Shown here one piece after another: positions 52,501-59,509 of a DNA stretch of 64,000 nucleotides (position 1 is the first letter of the stretch; each line of letters starts with the position of its first letter). Position numbers and translations under genes: made by a program. Under the pieces are notes generated by a model, which was given only the letters and a program-made list of their open reading frames with translations, did no database searches and had not been told where the DNA came from. This DNA comes from Siphonodentalium dalli (Eukaryota; Mollusca; Scaphopoda; Gadilida; Siphonodentaliidae): contig CP136068.1 of assembly GCA_032622095.1 (NCBI GenBank), forward strand, positions 48,540,443 through 48,604,442, written 5' to 3'.

Positions 52501-55425
52501 ATACATAACTATTTCAATATAATTAGCTGGAGCATATAAACATCCCATCGTCGTAACAAACTGATGATGCAGTGATGGTCTACAGTATGTAGATCCGCCG
52601 TGATCGTGTTTAATATATACATTTGTCTTCAGCAACGATAAGAATTGAAAATGTCATCAGATCCAAGACTTTTTAAAAGTATTTCTGTCAGTTTTGAATT
52701 CGCGCAGCCAGGTGCGCGAATTTAAAATGCGCGAATTCAAAACTGAGCGAAAAATAGTACTGCGTAAATTTAAATACGAGTAAGGTATTGGTATCTCCGT
52801 TATATGAGGAATTCAATTGTATCGTTTGTGTAAACATATTTACAATCCCAAATTAACATAAACATACATGTATATCAATTCAGATAAAAGCAATATAACG
52901 AAATACATAAATGAAATTCTTGTAAAGGGCCTTAACCCTTTACCCAACAGAAGGGCCCTGTGCCAATGCATTATCGTATATATGCGAGTCGACCATAGGT
53001 CGCCTCGCATATATAAGAGAATGCATTGGCCTAACACATTAAAAATTATAAAATTGTTAAAGAATGTAAGAAAAAATTGTAAAAAGTGTTAAAAAATGAT
53101 TTTTTTTAGGCCAATGCATTCTCTTATATATGCGAGGCGACCTATGGTCGACTCGCATATATAAGAGAATGCATTGGCACAGGGCATAACTGTAACTATC
53201 ACTATGTGGTCAAGGAGCCGGTTCCAATGATATCCATATTTGTATGGTTCTATTGAGACAGACCGAAGATATTTTAGGCTGTTGAAGCTTTATTTGGCCG
53301 GTTTTGGCCGGTCTGTTGGGTAAAGGGTTAAGTTTGTTCCCAGCTGTGTTGTTTGAATGTGCTAAAGTAATACTATGAGTCCCAATGGGAGTTGGAGGAG
53401 GACCACCAAAATCGATAGCTAAATTTATTGAATTTCAACGAAACATTAATTCAGTAGAGAAGGGGTTCACATATAAGTTGATGTATCCGTGAGAAAAGGA
53501 ATATTTAGCGATTAGTTTCAGCTTCGAAAGTGCGTGCAGCACCACCCCACCCACCCATGACACAGACAATGTTTGTTTAAGGTAAAATTGTAAGTGCAAG
53601 CTTTGTTTGTCAAGAAATGTCTTGTAGGGATATATGTGCATGTTATCCGAGAGTAAGCACGGTCAAATGCGTGGTATTCATGTTACATACGTATTTGTAT
53701 TTTACATGCATTTTTGATATTATAATATGCTGTACGATATGCACACTGAATCTGCATACTATATCATATATATACACACTGAATCTGCATACTATATCAT
53801 ATACACACTGAATCTGCATACTATATCATATACACACTGAATCTGCATACTATATCATATACACACTGAAGCTACATACGTTAACATGTCTTTCTAGATT
53901 AAAACTTAGTTCCTAGAATTCGTAGTTGTTATTCTGTAAATAATTTATTATTATTCGAGTGAAACGATTAAAACATATAAAGACATCTTATCGCAGATTT
54001 TCTCCAAACGTATTGACATCACATCGAATGGTTGATATAAAACATTTCCGAAATTGCGCCTTCTGAATCAGGGATGGATTACGGAGCAAGGCATCAAAAT
54101 TTCAATCAAATGTTACAGCCGCATTTTTTACATGATATATAGGTATAGATATCTATATATATTTCCACGATTCGAGCATTCTAATTGTGAGCATGGATTT
54201 AAATTGATGCCACTGGAATCAGTGACGATGCTTGGTGGAAGGCAACACAACTCTACCGAGCTCTCTAAGTATACAATGTGCATTATTTTCATCTATCTAA
54301 CGGTGAAGTTTATAGTTGAGCAAGTGGTGCTGTCCGAGTCAGGTAATGATGACCAGTGGAAGTGGCACCAAACTTTATTAAAAGAACTCTCGCCGATTTC
54401 ACCGATATGGATATCTTCATGATTCGACATATAGCGTTGTTTAATTTTCTGAATTAGTCGCGCTGAGTCAGGGGGGGGGGGGGTATCTGTGAACCATAAT
54501 AGTTAGGTGCTCGGCTTATTCTTTCGAATTAATTAAGAACACAGAACTATTTAGCCAATTCGTATTGTGCATATTTACTATAGTCGGTATACTGGTACAC
54601 GTATGGAAATATCAAAGCTCTGATTACTTGTTTACATGGACAGCGCCAGATAACCCTGCCGGGACACAATGTATACATAAATTAGATACAAGTACGTACC
54701 CACCCTAGATGGCATAATCTACCGGTATGCGATTATTCATTCGTTTTTCTCTTTTTGCTGTGACAATTTAAAATTGAAGGTTAAGAGAATCGGAATATCA
54801 AAATAAAATTGAATCGAAAATCACCTAGCATAACGCGAGATATCTCCCTATACAGTACTATGGATAATACTGATTAGAAGATAATTGTTTTAATACTGTA
54901 AGAAAATAGATTAACATAGCACATGTTTGAGTATATGTGTACTTAAAGTTTAATGATAAGATGTCAATTCATGAAATAATATAATACAAATTAGTTTTCA
55001 CTTAATTGGATAAGGTTTATTAGAATAGGGCCATAAGTTATGACTGAAACATTTGAAGCCAAATTTACTACACCCGTTAAAAAAATTGTCTCCAAACTTT
55101 CGCAACAAGGGTAATTTCTTCAGTAGTACAATGTACCTACCGCGGGCGCTTTATCGGCGTATTCATACTGTGGACCGACGGGGAAATTTCCTGTTCCAAA
55201 CTCCACGAAGTAGCACATTCTGGTTGCGACATCGAATGTCACGGACTGGCATCCGACGGTGTAGACACATGACTTTTGACATCGCCGAATGTTGAGAGTT
55301 CGAAATGTAGGGTAAGCTCGTAGACCCGCCCCGGGTAAGTAATTGGCACCACAGTCACTTACAAAAGATGTATAAAACATAACTGCTAAAATTCTTAAGG
55401 AGCACAAGTTGAAAGTAGAACTCAT
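16406..55425 (-). CDS. Secreted PAN-EGF-EB-EB-ILEI protein, 8 exons
   Basis: Eight exons with clear acceptors and donors (55,425-55,141; 36,754-36,649; 35,786-35,649; 31,375-31,238; 25,711-25,653; 24,144-24,091; 22,430-22,317; 16,567-16,406) join without a phase conflict to 352 codons including TAG. Predicted order: signal peptide (1-23), PAN/Apple (about 25-90), EGF-like module (96-130), two near-identical Cys-rich EB-like modules (131-176, 177-222), linker (223-242), ILEI domain (about 235-340). PAN and EGF modules mediate protein or carbohydrate contacts. ILEI domains occur in FAM3 cytokine-like proteins and in POMGNT1, where the domain binds carbohydrate. The product is therefore likely a secreted recognition or signalling protein; its function is unknown. 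The model assumes no unseen exons. It is supported by phase agreement at all seven junctions. Confidence 0.85.
16728..16852. mobile_element. Decayed double-hairpin fragment related to the TTAA MITE
   Basis: CCCTGTGCCAATGCAT..., TTGCATTGGCCTAACA, and GCATTCTCTTATATATTCGAGG...GCACTGGCACA match the hairpin arms of the piggyBac-like MITE. The TTAA ends are missing. Confidence 0.7.
17440..17935. repeat. Degenerate tandem array, about 35-40-bp units
   Basis: Repeated variants of GGCCACTCTAAC...CATTCTATGTG (about a dozen) in the DNA between exons 8 and 7. Units vary in length and sequence, indicating an old array. Confidence 0.75.
18485..19770. mobile_element. Fold-back element, about 510-bp inverted arms, rich in YY1-like motifs
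   Basis: Arms at about 18,485-18,995 and 19,266-19,770 are reverse complements with about 85% identity by eye, separated by about 270 bp. Each arm carries two clusters of AAGATGGCGGCC/GGCCGCCATCTT, and more copies occur at 18,411 and about 19,145. AANATGGCGGC is the core of the YY1 binding consensus. No transposase is visible. The element lies in intron 7 of the ILEI gene. Confidence 0.8.
20082..20489. mobile_element. MITE with about 130-bp terminal inverted repeats
   Basis: GGGAGGTCAAGTGACC and the following 115 bases recur in reverse complement ending CACTTGACCTCCCC. The arms include GCAAATCTGCGGAGC and AACAGGTATTTATCTGGCGG. The 130-bp centre is A/T-rich. There is no coding region. Confidence 0.8.
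21170..22163 (+). pseudogene. Pro/Ser/charged-rich frame, broken; possible retroelement ORF1-like
   Basis: Three partly overlapping plus frames appear coding-like in sequence. The main one, open from 21,438, has EKQRDAARLAAWKAKK, a Pro/Ser run, an acidic stretch (DEDTEDEDDD), IDLKTIDIDIILQKIYEDF and a Lys run. The upstream part (from 21,170) is in another frame, so a frameshift near 21,440-21,480 is likely. The mix of basic and acidic low-complexity is reminiscent of ORF1/gag-like proteins, but I do not recognise a family. It sits in intron 7 of the ILEI gene, antisense to it. A host gene is possible. Confidence 0.35.
22317..22430 (-). CDS. ILEI gene exon 7: central ILEI strand region
   Basis: Acceptor TTATTTACAG and donor AAG|GTACGT bound a 114-bp phase 0-0 exon. 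Residues 261-298 include GKFDTHQ, matching the FDT(H/Y/W) signature of ILEI domains, then NIAAFLDTV and a hydrophobic strand (GDYVFFLTK), where FAM3/POMGNT1 have F-x-x-I/V-x-x-G-x-(I/V)(V/L). Confidence 0.85.
23336..23864. mobile_element. MITE, TTTAAAGRYACRGGCGGCG ends, copy 1
   Basis: Left end TTTAAAGATACGGGCGGCG pairs with right end CGCCGCCTGTGCCTTTAAA. The body, including GGTAAACATAAAGAGCG and GTTATGTAAACAGAAGC, matches 45,961-46,435 in the same orientation. No coding region. Confidence 0.8.
24091..24144 (-). CDS. ILEI gene exon 6: start of ILEI domain
   Basis: Acceptor CATTTATTTCCAG and donor TCA|GTAAGT bound a 54-bp phase 0-0 exon. Its 18 residues contain GSGARGINIYILDQ, equivalent to the GRGIN(V)x(L)(N/D)Q strand that opens the ILEI core in FAM3 and POMGNT1. 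The exon is in frame with exon 7. Confidence 0.85.
24236..25290. repeat. AT-rich minisatellite, about 11-13-bp GATTTGTATAT units
   Basis: About 1 kb of degenerate repeats of TATATGATTTGTATATGATG with higher-order repeats (for example the block GATTTGAACATTATTTGTATA, seen three times). It occupies most of intron 5 of the ILEI gene. Confidence 0.9.
25653..25711 (-). CDS. ILEI gene exon 5: linker into ILEI domain
   Basis: Acceptor TTTTTAATCCAG and donor TTG|GTAAGT bound a 59-bp exon. Entered in phase 1 from exon 4 (completing a Thr codon) it stays open and ends in phase 0, exactly what exon 6 requires. It encodes PFYHGHVQNWIEKVQRNGL. Short but fitting on both sides. Confidence 0.7.
26218..26454 (+). 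CDS. Doubtful small open frame
   Basis: 78 codons from ATG with a fairly protein-like composition, ending MHPGEYYDDFMDVI. No splice support and no family recognised. It lies antisense in intron 4 of the ILEI gene. Probably chance. Confidence 0.15.
   Translation: MFAELVTYTVLKVYLTYKQLTPIADIVFLSSILFQAFDSYAAMAYSNAYPINDASVIMDRACTVMHPGEYYDDFMDVI
27045..28305. repeat. Inverted CGTTTCGGCACCTGG arrays flanking a 3x tandem repeat
   Basis: Short units GGACGTTTCGGCACCTGG at 27,065-27,155 recur inverted (CCAGGTGCCGAAACGTC) at 28,190-28,305. They enclose 27,422-27,965, three tandem copies of a unit of about 185 bp beginning ATTGATGNCCCTCTTATATA. A C run (27,751-27,762) interrupts the second copy. Confidence 0.7.
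28589..29608. mobile_element. Non-autonomous element with palindromic termini
   Basis: About 75-bp inverted ends (28,589-28,665 and 29,532-29,608) each begin with the palindrome AACTTGNTTAAACAAGTT followed by GACCAATCACYAATAGCCAT. Inside are the repeat related to 13.4-14.8 kb (28,770-28,900) and the CTTAAG array. No coding region recognised. Confidence 0.7.
28930..29148. repeat. Array of GCGCTTAAGCGC-type palindromes
   Basis: Some 15 variants of (T)GCGCTTAAG(T/C)GCAAT are spaced at about 15-20 bp. Each is a near palindrome centred on CTTAAG. Confidence 0.8.
29586..29958. repeat. Tandem array of the palindrome AACTTGNTTAAACAAGTT
   Basis: About 17 copies of a 22-bp unit (GCT or GT plus the 18-bp palindrome). 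It continues directly from the right end of the element at 28,589-29,608, whose terminus is one such unit. Confidence 0.9.
30085..30655. repeat. Satellite-like array, about 60-bp unit, about 9 copies
   Basis: Unit: GATTTATAATAATTCATATA, then ACCGGTATTACTTATTATAA, then GGGGTAGGGGTGGTAGCC, with scattered changes. In intron 4 of the ILEI gene. Confidence 0.9.
31238..31375 (-). CDS. ILEI gene exon 4: second EB-like Cys module
   Basis: Acceptor ACACTTTCTTGTAG and donor CAA|GTAAGT bound a 138-bp phase 1-1 exon. Residues 177-222: V-G-TTHGAVC, C-x6-CDQ-x-LHTCQC and YPGTC. The Cys spacing fits EB-like/EGF-like modules of invertebrate secreted proteins. Same length, phases and Cys positions as exon 3. 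Confidence 0.85.
31748..31882. repeat. Long palindrome, about 135 bp
   Basis: GCATCTTAATCGAGACTC... pairs with ...GAGATTATGATGC, and the centre CGAGATCGTAGCTCG is self-complementary. Confidence 0.75.
33263..33727 (+). mobile_element. piggyBac-like double-hairpin MITE, copy 2
   Basis: TTAA-bounded, ends CCCTTTACCCAACA/inverse, two hairpins as in copy 1. It is about 65 bp longer because the A/T spacer between the hairpins is duplicated (AAAATTGT(C/T)AAAGAATGTA repeats). Lies in intron 3 of the ILEI gene. Confidence 0.85.
33866..33994. repeat. Long palindrome, about 129 bp
   Basis: AGAGTAATCAATTGGTTGCG pairs with TAATTGATTACTCT. The inner part GCGAGAGACGT...ACGTCTCTCG pairs around a short loop. 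Confidence 0.75.
35649..35786 (-). CDS. ILEI gene exon 3: first EB-like Cys module
   Basis: Acceptor CATTCATTTCAG and donor CCAA|GTAAGT bound a 138-bp phase 1-1 exon. Residues 131-176: V-I-GTTHGAVC, CRQC, TCDQTLHTCQC, DPGIC. Near-copy of exon 4 with identical Cys register, so one arose from the other by exon duplication. Confidence 0.87.
36649..36754 (-). CDS. ILEI gene exon 2: EGF-like module
   Basis: Acceptor CACTTATTACAG and donor TGGG|GTGAGA bound a 106-bp exon, phase 0 in, 1 out. Residues 96-130 read TPCSRYPCGSYSTC...GYQC, the C-x4-C-x5-C...G-(Y/F)-x-C start of an EGF domain. The last two EGF cysteines (C-x-C...C pattern) are not in this exon, so it is either a shortened EGF or shares cysteines with exon 3. 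Confidence 0.8.
36928..37350 (+). mobile_element. Second 5'-truncated LINE copy (same family as 13.7 kb)
   Basis: From about 36,934 a frame reads LEANHFLYGV...LFRITQSFTARTKRF, equivalent to the end of the reverse transcriptase at 14,260-14,358 (LLAGLP...LFKIVQHFIAETKRF). It is followed by a 3' UTR with the same hairpin and the same end (ATTAAAATATGTTTAAA). Only about the last 40 codons plus 3' UTR remain. Confidence 0.75.
37260..37295 (+). other. LINE 3' UTR hairpin (second copy)
   Basis: GGGGCAAGTT, a loop, then AACTTGTGCCCC: a 10-bp stem with one bulge, conserved with 14,617-14,650. Confidence 0.65.
37476..37600. mobile_element. Decayed double-hairpin fragment (TTAA MITE relative)
   Basis: GCCTCGCATATATAACG, GTTAGGCCAATGTATGCTC and TATAAGAGAATATGCATTAGC match the hairpin arms of the piggyBac-like MITE with many changes. 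Confidence 0.6.
38306..38462 (+). repeat. Minisatellite, about 46-bp unit, 3.4 copies
   Basis: Unit GTAAATGTTAAGACACGCGC followed by ACCCTGGTAGTGATAGTG. The middle copies are identical, so the array is young or homogenised. In intron 1 of the ILEI gene. Confidence 0.9.
38470..43600. other. Intron 1 sequence without a recognised gene
   Basis: Only short chance frames; a C run at 39,521-39,530. A TGAAACTTAGTACATATGTTC segment at 41,431 resembles 47,998-48,022 (dispersed repeat). Confidence 0.5.
43600..44480. repeat. Degenerate repeats with CGAGTCAGGG...GGCACCA motif
   Basis: CGAGTCAG followed by a G-rich stretch and GGCATC/GCACCA recurs near 43,652, 43,908 and 44,171, about 260 bp apart, and again near 54,338. 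Probably an old tandem or dispersed repeat. Confidence 0.45.
44840..44996. repeat. Near-perfect palindrome, 157 bp
   Basis: ACACAGAACGACACGG... pairs almost without error with ...CCGTGTCGTTCTGTGT over about 76-bp arms. The centre is GAGGCGCAAGCGCCTC. CpG-rich compared with its surroundings. Confidence 0.9.
45961..46435. mobile_element. MITE, TTAAAGRYAC ends, copy 2
   Basis: Same orientation and order of motifs as 23,336-23,864. Ends ATTAAAGACACGGTTGGCC and GGCCGCACGTGCCTTTAAT. Confidence 0.75.
46376..47520 (-). other. Cluster of minus-strand open frames, unrecognised
   Basis: Three frames (47,519-47,310; 47,127-46,870; 46,693-46,436) have fairly protein-like composition. The first follows GCACTGATTTCAG, a plausible acceptor, and reads CAFNVRVSDGTFSIVYLIP. 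They do not join in an evident way and no family is recognised. They may be a decayed gene in intron 1 of the ILEI gene, or chance. Confidence 0.25.
47845..49400. other. Intron 1 sequence; dispersed repeat at about 47,960-48,110
   Basis: GCATGAAACTTGGTGTATATG...GGTTGCTAGGCAACTACC looks like a dispersed non-coding repeat (compare 41,431). No gene recognised. Confidence 0.4.
49441..49600 (-). CDS. Candidate exon, unrecognised
   Basis: Minus-strand frame of about 50 codons with strongly coding-like sequence: KITVQVKDFFDDS, GGKGRDVFVHGKRKLMLF. A branch-point-like CTAAC lies upstream and CCAACCAGGTCAG|GTATGG could be a donor. The alternating strand pattern with a basic GKRK turn suggests a beta-rich domain, but I cannot name it. 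It could belong to a retrogene or an unseen gene within intron 1. Confidence 0.3.
49690..50180. repeat. Dispersed repeat with GACCTTGAA / AAGGTCAAGGTCA blocks
   Basis: Starts CTAGCAGGTGGACCCGACTT and contains three to four imperfect repeats of GATTTGACCTTGAATTG plus AAGGTCAAGGTCA(C/G)GT. The look is that of a SINE- or LINE-end-like family common in invertebrate genomes. Confidence 0.55.
50614..50810 (+). repeat. Tandem repeat, about 55-bp unit, about 3.5 copies
   Basis: Unit: GGGTGCAAATGGAATTATGC, AAAACNTGTGTTTGGTCTGT, GATTCTGATTCAAGG. A G run (50,721-50,734) separates copies. 50,900-51,600 beyond it is TG-rich degenerate simple sequence. Confidence 0.85.
52075..52243 (+). repeat. Minisatellite, 19-bp unit, about 9 perfect copies
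   Basis: TCTACTGTCTGTCTCTCAC repeated with essentially no variation. The three overlapping open frames here are products of the repeat. Confidence 0.95.
52688..52746. repeat. Short palindrome with GAATTCGCGCA arms
   Basis: TCAGTTTTGAATTCGCGCA pairs with TGCGCGAATTCAAAACTGA across a 20-base centre. Confidence 0.85.
52932..53331 (+). mobile_element. piggyBac-like double-hairpin MITE, copy 3
   Basis: TTAA-bounded 400-bp copy with ends CCCTTTACCCAACAG and CTGTTGGGTAAAGGG, two intact 68-bp hairpins and an A/T spacer. Same orientation as copy 2; opposite to copy 1. In intron 1 of the ILEI gene. Confidence 0.88.
53737..53872 (+). repeat. Minisatellite, 29-bp unit, about 4.5 copies
   Basis: ACACACTGAATCTGCATACT plus ATATCATAT repeated, nearly identical copies. 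Confidence 0.9.
55141..55425 (-). CDS. ILEI gene exon 1: signal peptide and PAN/Apple domain
   Basis: ATG at 55,425 opens a 95-codon exon ending in donor GCG|GTAGGT, phase 0. Residues 1-23 are a good signal peptide (hydrophobic core LRILAVMFY, cleavage expected near S23). Residues 25-90 have the PAN/Apple cysteine pattern: C25, C49, C53, C59 and C71, with SVTFD between, matching C-x3-C-x5-C-x-(A/S)-(F/V)-x(F/Y)...C. The frame is open upstream to 55,500 without another ATG, so this start is preferred. The exon is 18 kb from exon 2. Confidence 0.85.
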
Positions 55426-55677
55426 GATGTAGATTGATGTAATATTCTCCCGGCAACGTTCTGTACTACCCTTAAGTAGCCACAGAACAAAAACCCTCAC
55501 ATTGATTACTTTTAAGGCAGCAACAACTTAAATTAAGCGGCACATAATATTCATGTATGTATGTCATTACATGGATCAATATAGCTGTGAATGCCGGGAA
55601 GCGGTTTGGTCCATTTTATTTATACCATATGTATATGCAGTAATGGTGTAACAATGAAACACCGTATATTGACATAG

Positions 55678-55684
<7 letters not shown>

Positions 55685-55765
<81 letters not shown>

Positions 55766-55782
55766 CCTCTCTATCTCTCTCT

Positions 55783-55816
<34 letters not shown>
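55685..55816 (+). repeat. CT dinucleotide microsatellite
   Basis: About 130 bp of CT repeats with a C run. It lies about 260 bp upstream of the ILEI gene start codon, in the likely promoter/5' region. Confidence 0.97.
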
Positions 55817-55817
<1 letters not shown>

Positions 55818-56124
55818 CTAAAATGTTTGCATATCGATATGTCTACTACTTATTTTGTGCTGTTATATTAATTTCTAAATCAATTAGTTTAATAAATTTT
55901 AAATATAAGGTGTTCATCAGAAAAAATTCTATCAAACAGGAAGACTCCTCCAGCTAAAGTTTAATGGATGTTTGATCTTATTTTGATTATACGATTTTCT
56001 CCTTTCTTAGCATGCAGTGATTAGATGAATAATGTGTTTCCATTCATTCTGCAAGTTTATGGAAGAATGTGAAAAACCTACCAAATATTTTTTGAATTTG
56101 GAACTGAATCCAAAGGACTTTCAG

Positions 56125-56720
56125 AAATGATAGACAATTCTGGACAACGAGTCACAAAATCAGACGATATAGTCAAATCCACACACATTTATTTGTCAAG
56201 AACTATATTTATTTTCCGCAGCACTATTCGTAATGATATCCCAAACAGTCTTACTGTCCGACGAACAAAGGTCACCAATAGAAGGTCCCCTCGTGTACGA
56301 TCAGCTGACACAATCCCTCAGTAAACTAAAAATGGAAAGTCGCCTGGACCTGTCAGATTTTTCGCACATCATTTTTTTATTCTTCTGGAAAAATGTATTT
56401 GTTTTAAACGCATTAAACAGTTCACTAGAAACACCGGAACTATCCATCCGGCAAAAATAAGGCATTGTTATGCTTATTCTGAAGAAAATCATAGCTCGAC
56501 AATATTTTTAAAAAATGGCGTCCGATCACATTGTTGGACGTTCCATTCATATTGGCTTGAGCGTGTATAACAAATAGACTCTAGAAAGTTCTTCCATTTA
56601 CCATCCGTCGGGACCAATCGGGTGTCATCACATGGGGAAATCGATCGAAGGCAGCTCCGAGAAATCGGAGGCGACTCCGAGCAGCCAACGAGGCGCACCG
56701 AGTTTTTGAGTCATTTTTGG
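56125..56720 (+). pseudogene. LINE reverse transcriptase relic, L1/Tx1-like
   Basis: The frame 56,233-56,460 reads LLSDEQRSPIEGPL, SKLKMESR, FFWKNVFVLNALNSSLETPELS, in the order found in L1-type reverse transcriptases just before the polymerase core. In a second frame the same stretch shows the NGKSPGP motif, and further on FLKN, so several frameshifts are present. A stop ends the first frame at 56,458. Different clade from the 7.6-kb and 13.7-kb LINEs. Confidence 0.7.
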
Positions 56721-56786
56721 AGACATGAATTTACAATTCCGCACTAAAACAAAGATTCAGGACAAATGAAGAGGTATGTATTATAA

Positions 56787-56927
56787 GTTACGGGATGCTT
56801 AGTGATCGGATATGGTGTCATGTGATGCGAAGTGAGATCAATATTAGGCGAGGCCGTAGGCCGAGCCTAATATTGATCTCGCTGAGCCTCACATGACACA
56901 ATATCCGACCACAAAGCGTCCCGTAAC
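56787..56927. repeat. Long palindrome, 141 bp
   Basis: GTTACGGGATGCTTAGTG... pairs with ...GCGTCCCGTAAC. The centre ATTAGGCGAGGCCGTAGGCC is self-complementary and CpG-rich. Confidence 0.85.
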
Positions 56928-57134
56928 GTATTTATTATGTCAGTGGACAAAATCCAACATATCCCTTTAATTAATCGTCGCTGTAATTTATTTTAATTTG
57001 GTAAGTTAAATGTGTCTGTGGCCATTAACTTATGTAACGTCACAGTGACGCGTCATGGGCGTTGAACTCCAACGTATTGAGTCAATGGCTAATCACAATA
57101 AGTAGGACAACTTTTTGAGTTTGATAGTTAATTT

Positions 57135-57452
57135 AGGAGTCTTTAGAATTCCTCAAATATATCGCATGCAGGTTTTGGTACATGGTACTATGTCCTTAAA
57201 TTCGCAGAAAATGATTTCCGCCATTTCTTGGCGCCCAAATATACAAAAAAATATTCCCGAGGCGACAGAGATTCTGAAAACAATATTGTGGACCTAATAT
57301 GGGTTCATATACCGTCACTATTTATCGACGCTGATTGGCTAATCGCAAGAGCTGACATAATAATATCATATTTAGGTTTGCCCAGTGATATGGTTATTGT
57401 CCAGCGGCTGTGCGTGGTGGAACTACAGAGAAAACGATATATAACGCCGTAG
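57135..57452 (+). CDS. Open frame, unrecognised fragment
   Basis: About 100 codons open without an early ATG; contains GFGTWYYVLKFAENDFRHF and NNIVDLIWVHIPSLF. Composition is coding-like. It may be part of the LINE relic upstream or of another element; no family assigned. 57,460-58,740 shows nothing convincing. Confidence 0.25.
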
Positions 57453-58751
57453 GTGTGTCAGAAAATGGTCACACAGACTTGCTATTTGCGATTAAGGGCG
57501 CGTACACATGGCGGGCAAGAAAATATCAGGTATGCCCCATGTGACTTACTTGACCAATCAAATAAATAATACCGGAAAATATCCGACGAAGGCAGCGCGC
57601 TGATTTTGTATCGCCAGTTAGTGATATGTGTTCACCTTGATTGGTGGCCATCGGTATCCGTTTACTAATCTCTATAAGGGACACGCTGGTAACCGTTCAC
57701 GCACTCGAGTTATGATCCATCAATATTATCGCCTGTTTCAACAATTGACTTCGTAATTCCATTTTGGATTGTTTTACATAATCGCTGAGCTATTATATGG
57801 ATATGTGTGGGGACATATATCTTTTTGAGGGCTTCCGCTGACGGAATCCGCTGATACAGGAATCTGGCAATTATCGGTGATGGTGAACATATCTTCCTCG
57901 ACCACAGCCAGACTCTTTGGCATTTGGCTAGGTTGCCTTGATATCAGAAAGTCTCTCGACTGAATCAAGAATGTTGAGAGCATCATGGAAACTAGTTTCG
58001 CTACCATCGAGGATGAGCTTGGTATCGTTTGCTTATTGATTCATTTTGCATTCTGTCCTGTCAAGAGGTATCCCTATTATGTTTCTGTTTTCTGTTTGAT
58101 CAATGTGGCAAACACAATATACTATGAGTCGTGTCAGTTTAGGCCAGACAAAAAAAAATCAGCTATCAGCAGACCAAAGCAGTTTATTCTTACACAAGTT
58201 GATAATGGTTCGAAAAAAGAATGAAAGGCGCATGAGAACAACTCACATATGAATACACAATGAACAGTGTACATGTACACAAATAGAGATAGGGCTACTT
58301 CATCTACCAGTACACAGGTTCTCGCTTACACAGTGTGAAATACATGGGTTGAAATGACAAAGAAATATTAAGAGTTCACATTCGCCAAGCCCGAGTAACA
58401 ATTAATCAAATCAGATTTGCCTGTCTCAATGCATCGGTGTTGACCGTGACTTATAACGGACACGATTTTTGCTCACACGAACGAATACCGTTTTCTTTCT
58501 GTGTGCATTTCTATATCAACCCGTTTACACTAATATGCGTGTAGAACTGTATACAGATCTACAGCAATGTAAACACACCATAAGAAGGGAACACAGGAAA
58601 TCATAATGTTCTTAATGACAATGCATTTCACATGTTGGCATGCATAGGTCCAGTACATGTACTGATTTTTACAACGGATGGCTCTCAGCAGTGACGACTG
58701 ATCAACACACTTGAATATTCTATCCTTATCTCATCGAAACCCACTTAACGT

Positions 58752-59003
58752 ATGGCCGATATGGGAAAGGTTGCAACTAATTGGTACACATCACTCCTCG
58801 AAGTACACGAATATGGCTCGACTTTGAACAGAACTACATTTGTGAACAGCTCACCGTGTGCACTGTGTTCTACGCGGTACGAAAACGAACTGGTGCACAT
58901 AATGTTTTCCTGCCAATCTAGTTTATTAATAAATACTGGGGTTTCATTCTCAACTGCTTCGGTATTCAAACATTTCTATTCATGTTTGAATTATAACCGG
59001 TGA
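58752..59003 (+). pseudogene. Probable LINE tail fragment (zinc-knuckle-like)
   Basis: 83-codon frame with SSPCALCSTRYENELVHIMFSC, the C-x2-C...H-x4-C arrangement typical of the C-terminal end of non-LTR reverse transcriptases. No polymerase motifs nearby. Could be chance. Confidence 0.4.
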
Positions 59004-59257
59004 ATTTATATGCTCTGTTCTTCGGATCTAGACTTCAACATGCGACATCCAACTTTTCTATGAACCAACAAAACCAAATAATACATTCTACAGCCACATT
59101 CCTTCTATGTGCAAGCGATTCATTGAGATGAATTCAGGAATGACAAACATGTTAAAACAAGTGGCAAGAAAATTTAATGTAAACTCACACGACAAAGCCA
59201 ATGACCGTAGCCACCAAATTCAATAACATGCCACTCTGATATTGCTTTAACAGTTTA

Positions 59258-59508
59258 TTGGGTGGGCCATTTCCATGTGACATTACATGTGTTTATTATA
59301 TTACCTGTGTATAATAATTGATACATTTGTCCATGATCGCACATTAACACAAGTCTAAATCACAACACTGCGAGTTGTATAGTATATAAACCACACACAT
59401 GATATATTAATATATTCCGTATATATTGTAATAGTTATACTCTATTGATTGTGGTACATATATATATATATATATACCAGTTATACTATACTGATTGTGG
59501 TACATATA
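59258..59508 (+). repeat. Direct repeat A, left of the Crypton
   Basis: GGGTGGGCCATTTCCATGTG...CACTGCGAGTTGTATA...GATTGTGGTACATATA matches 63,500-63,695 in the same orientation with indels. The last part (GTTATACTATACTGATTGTG) is duplicated locally around a TA run. Confidence 0.8.
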
Positions 59509-59509
59509 G

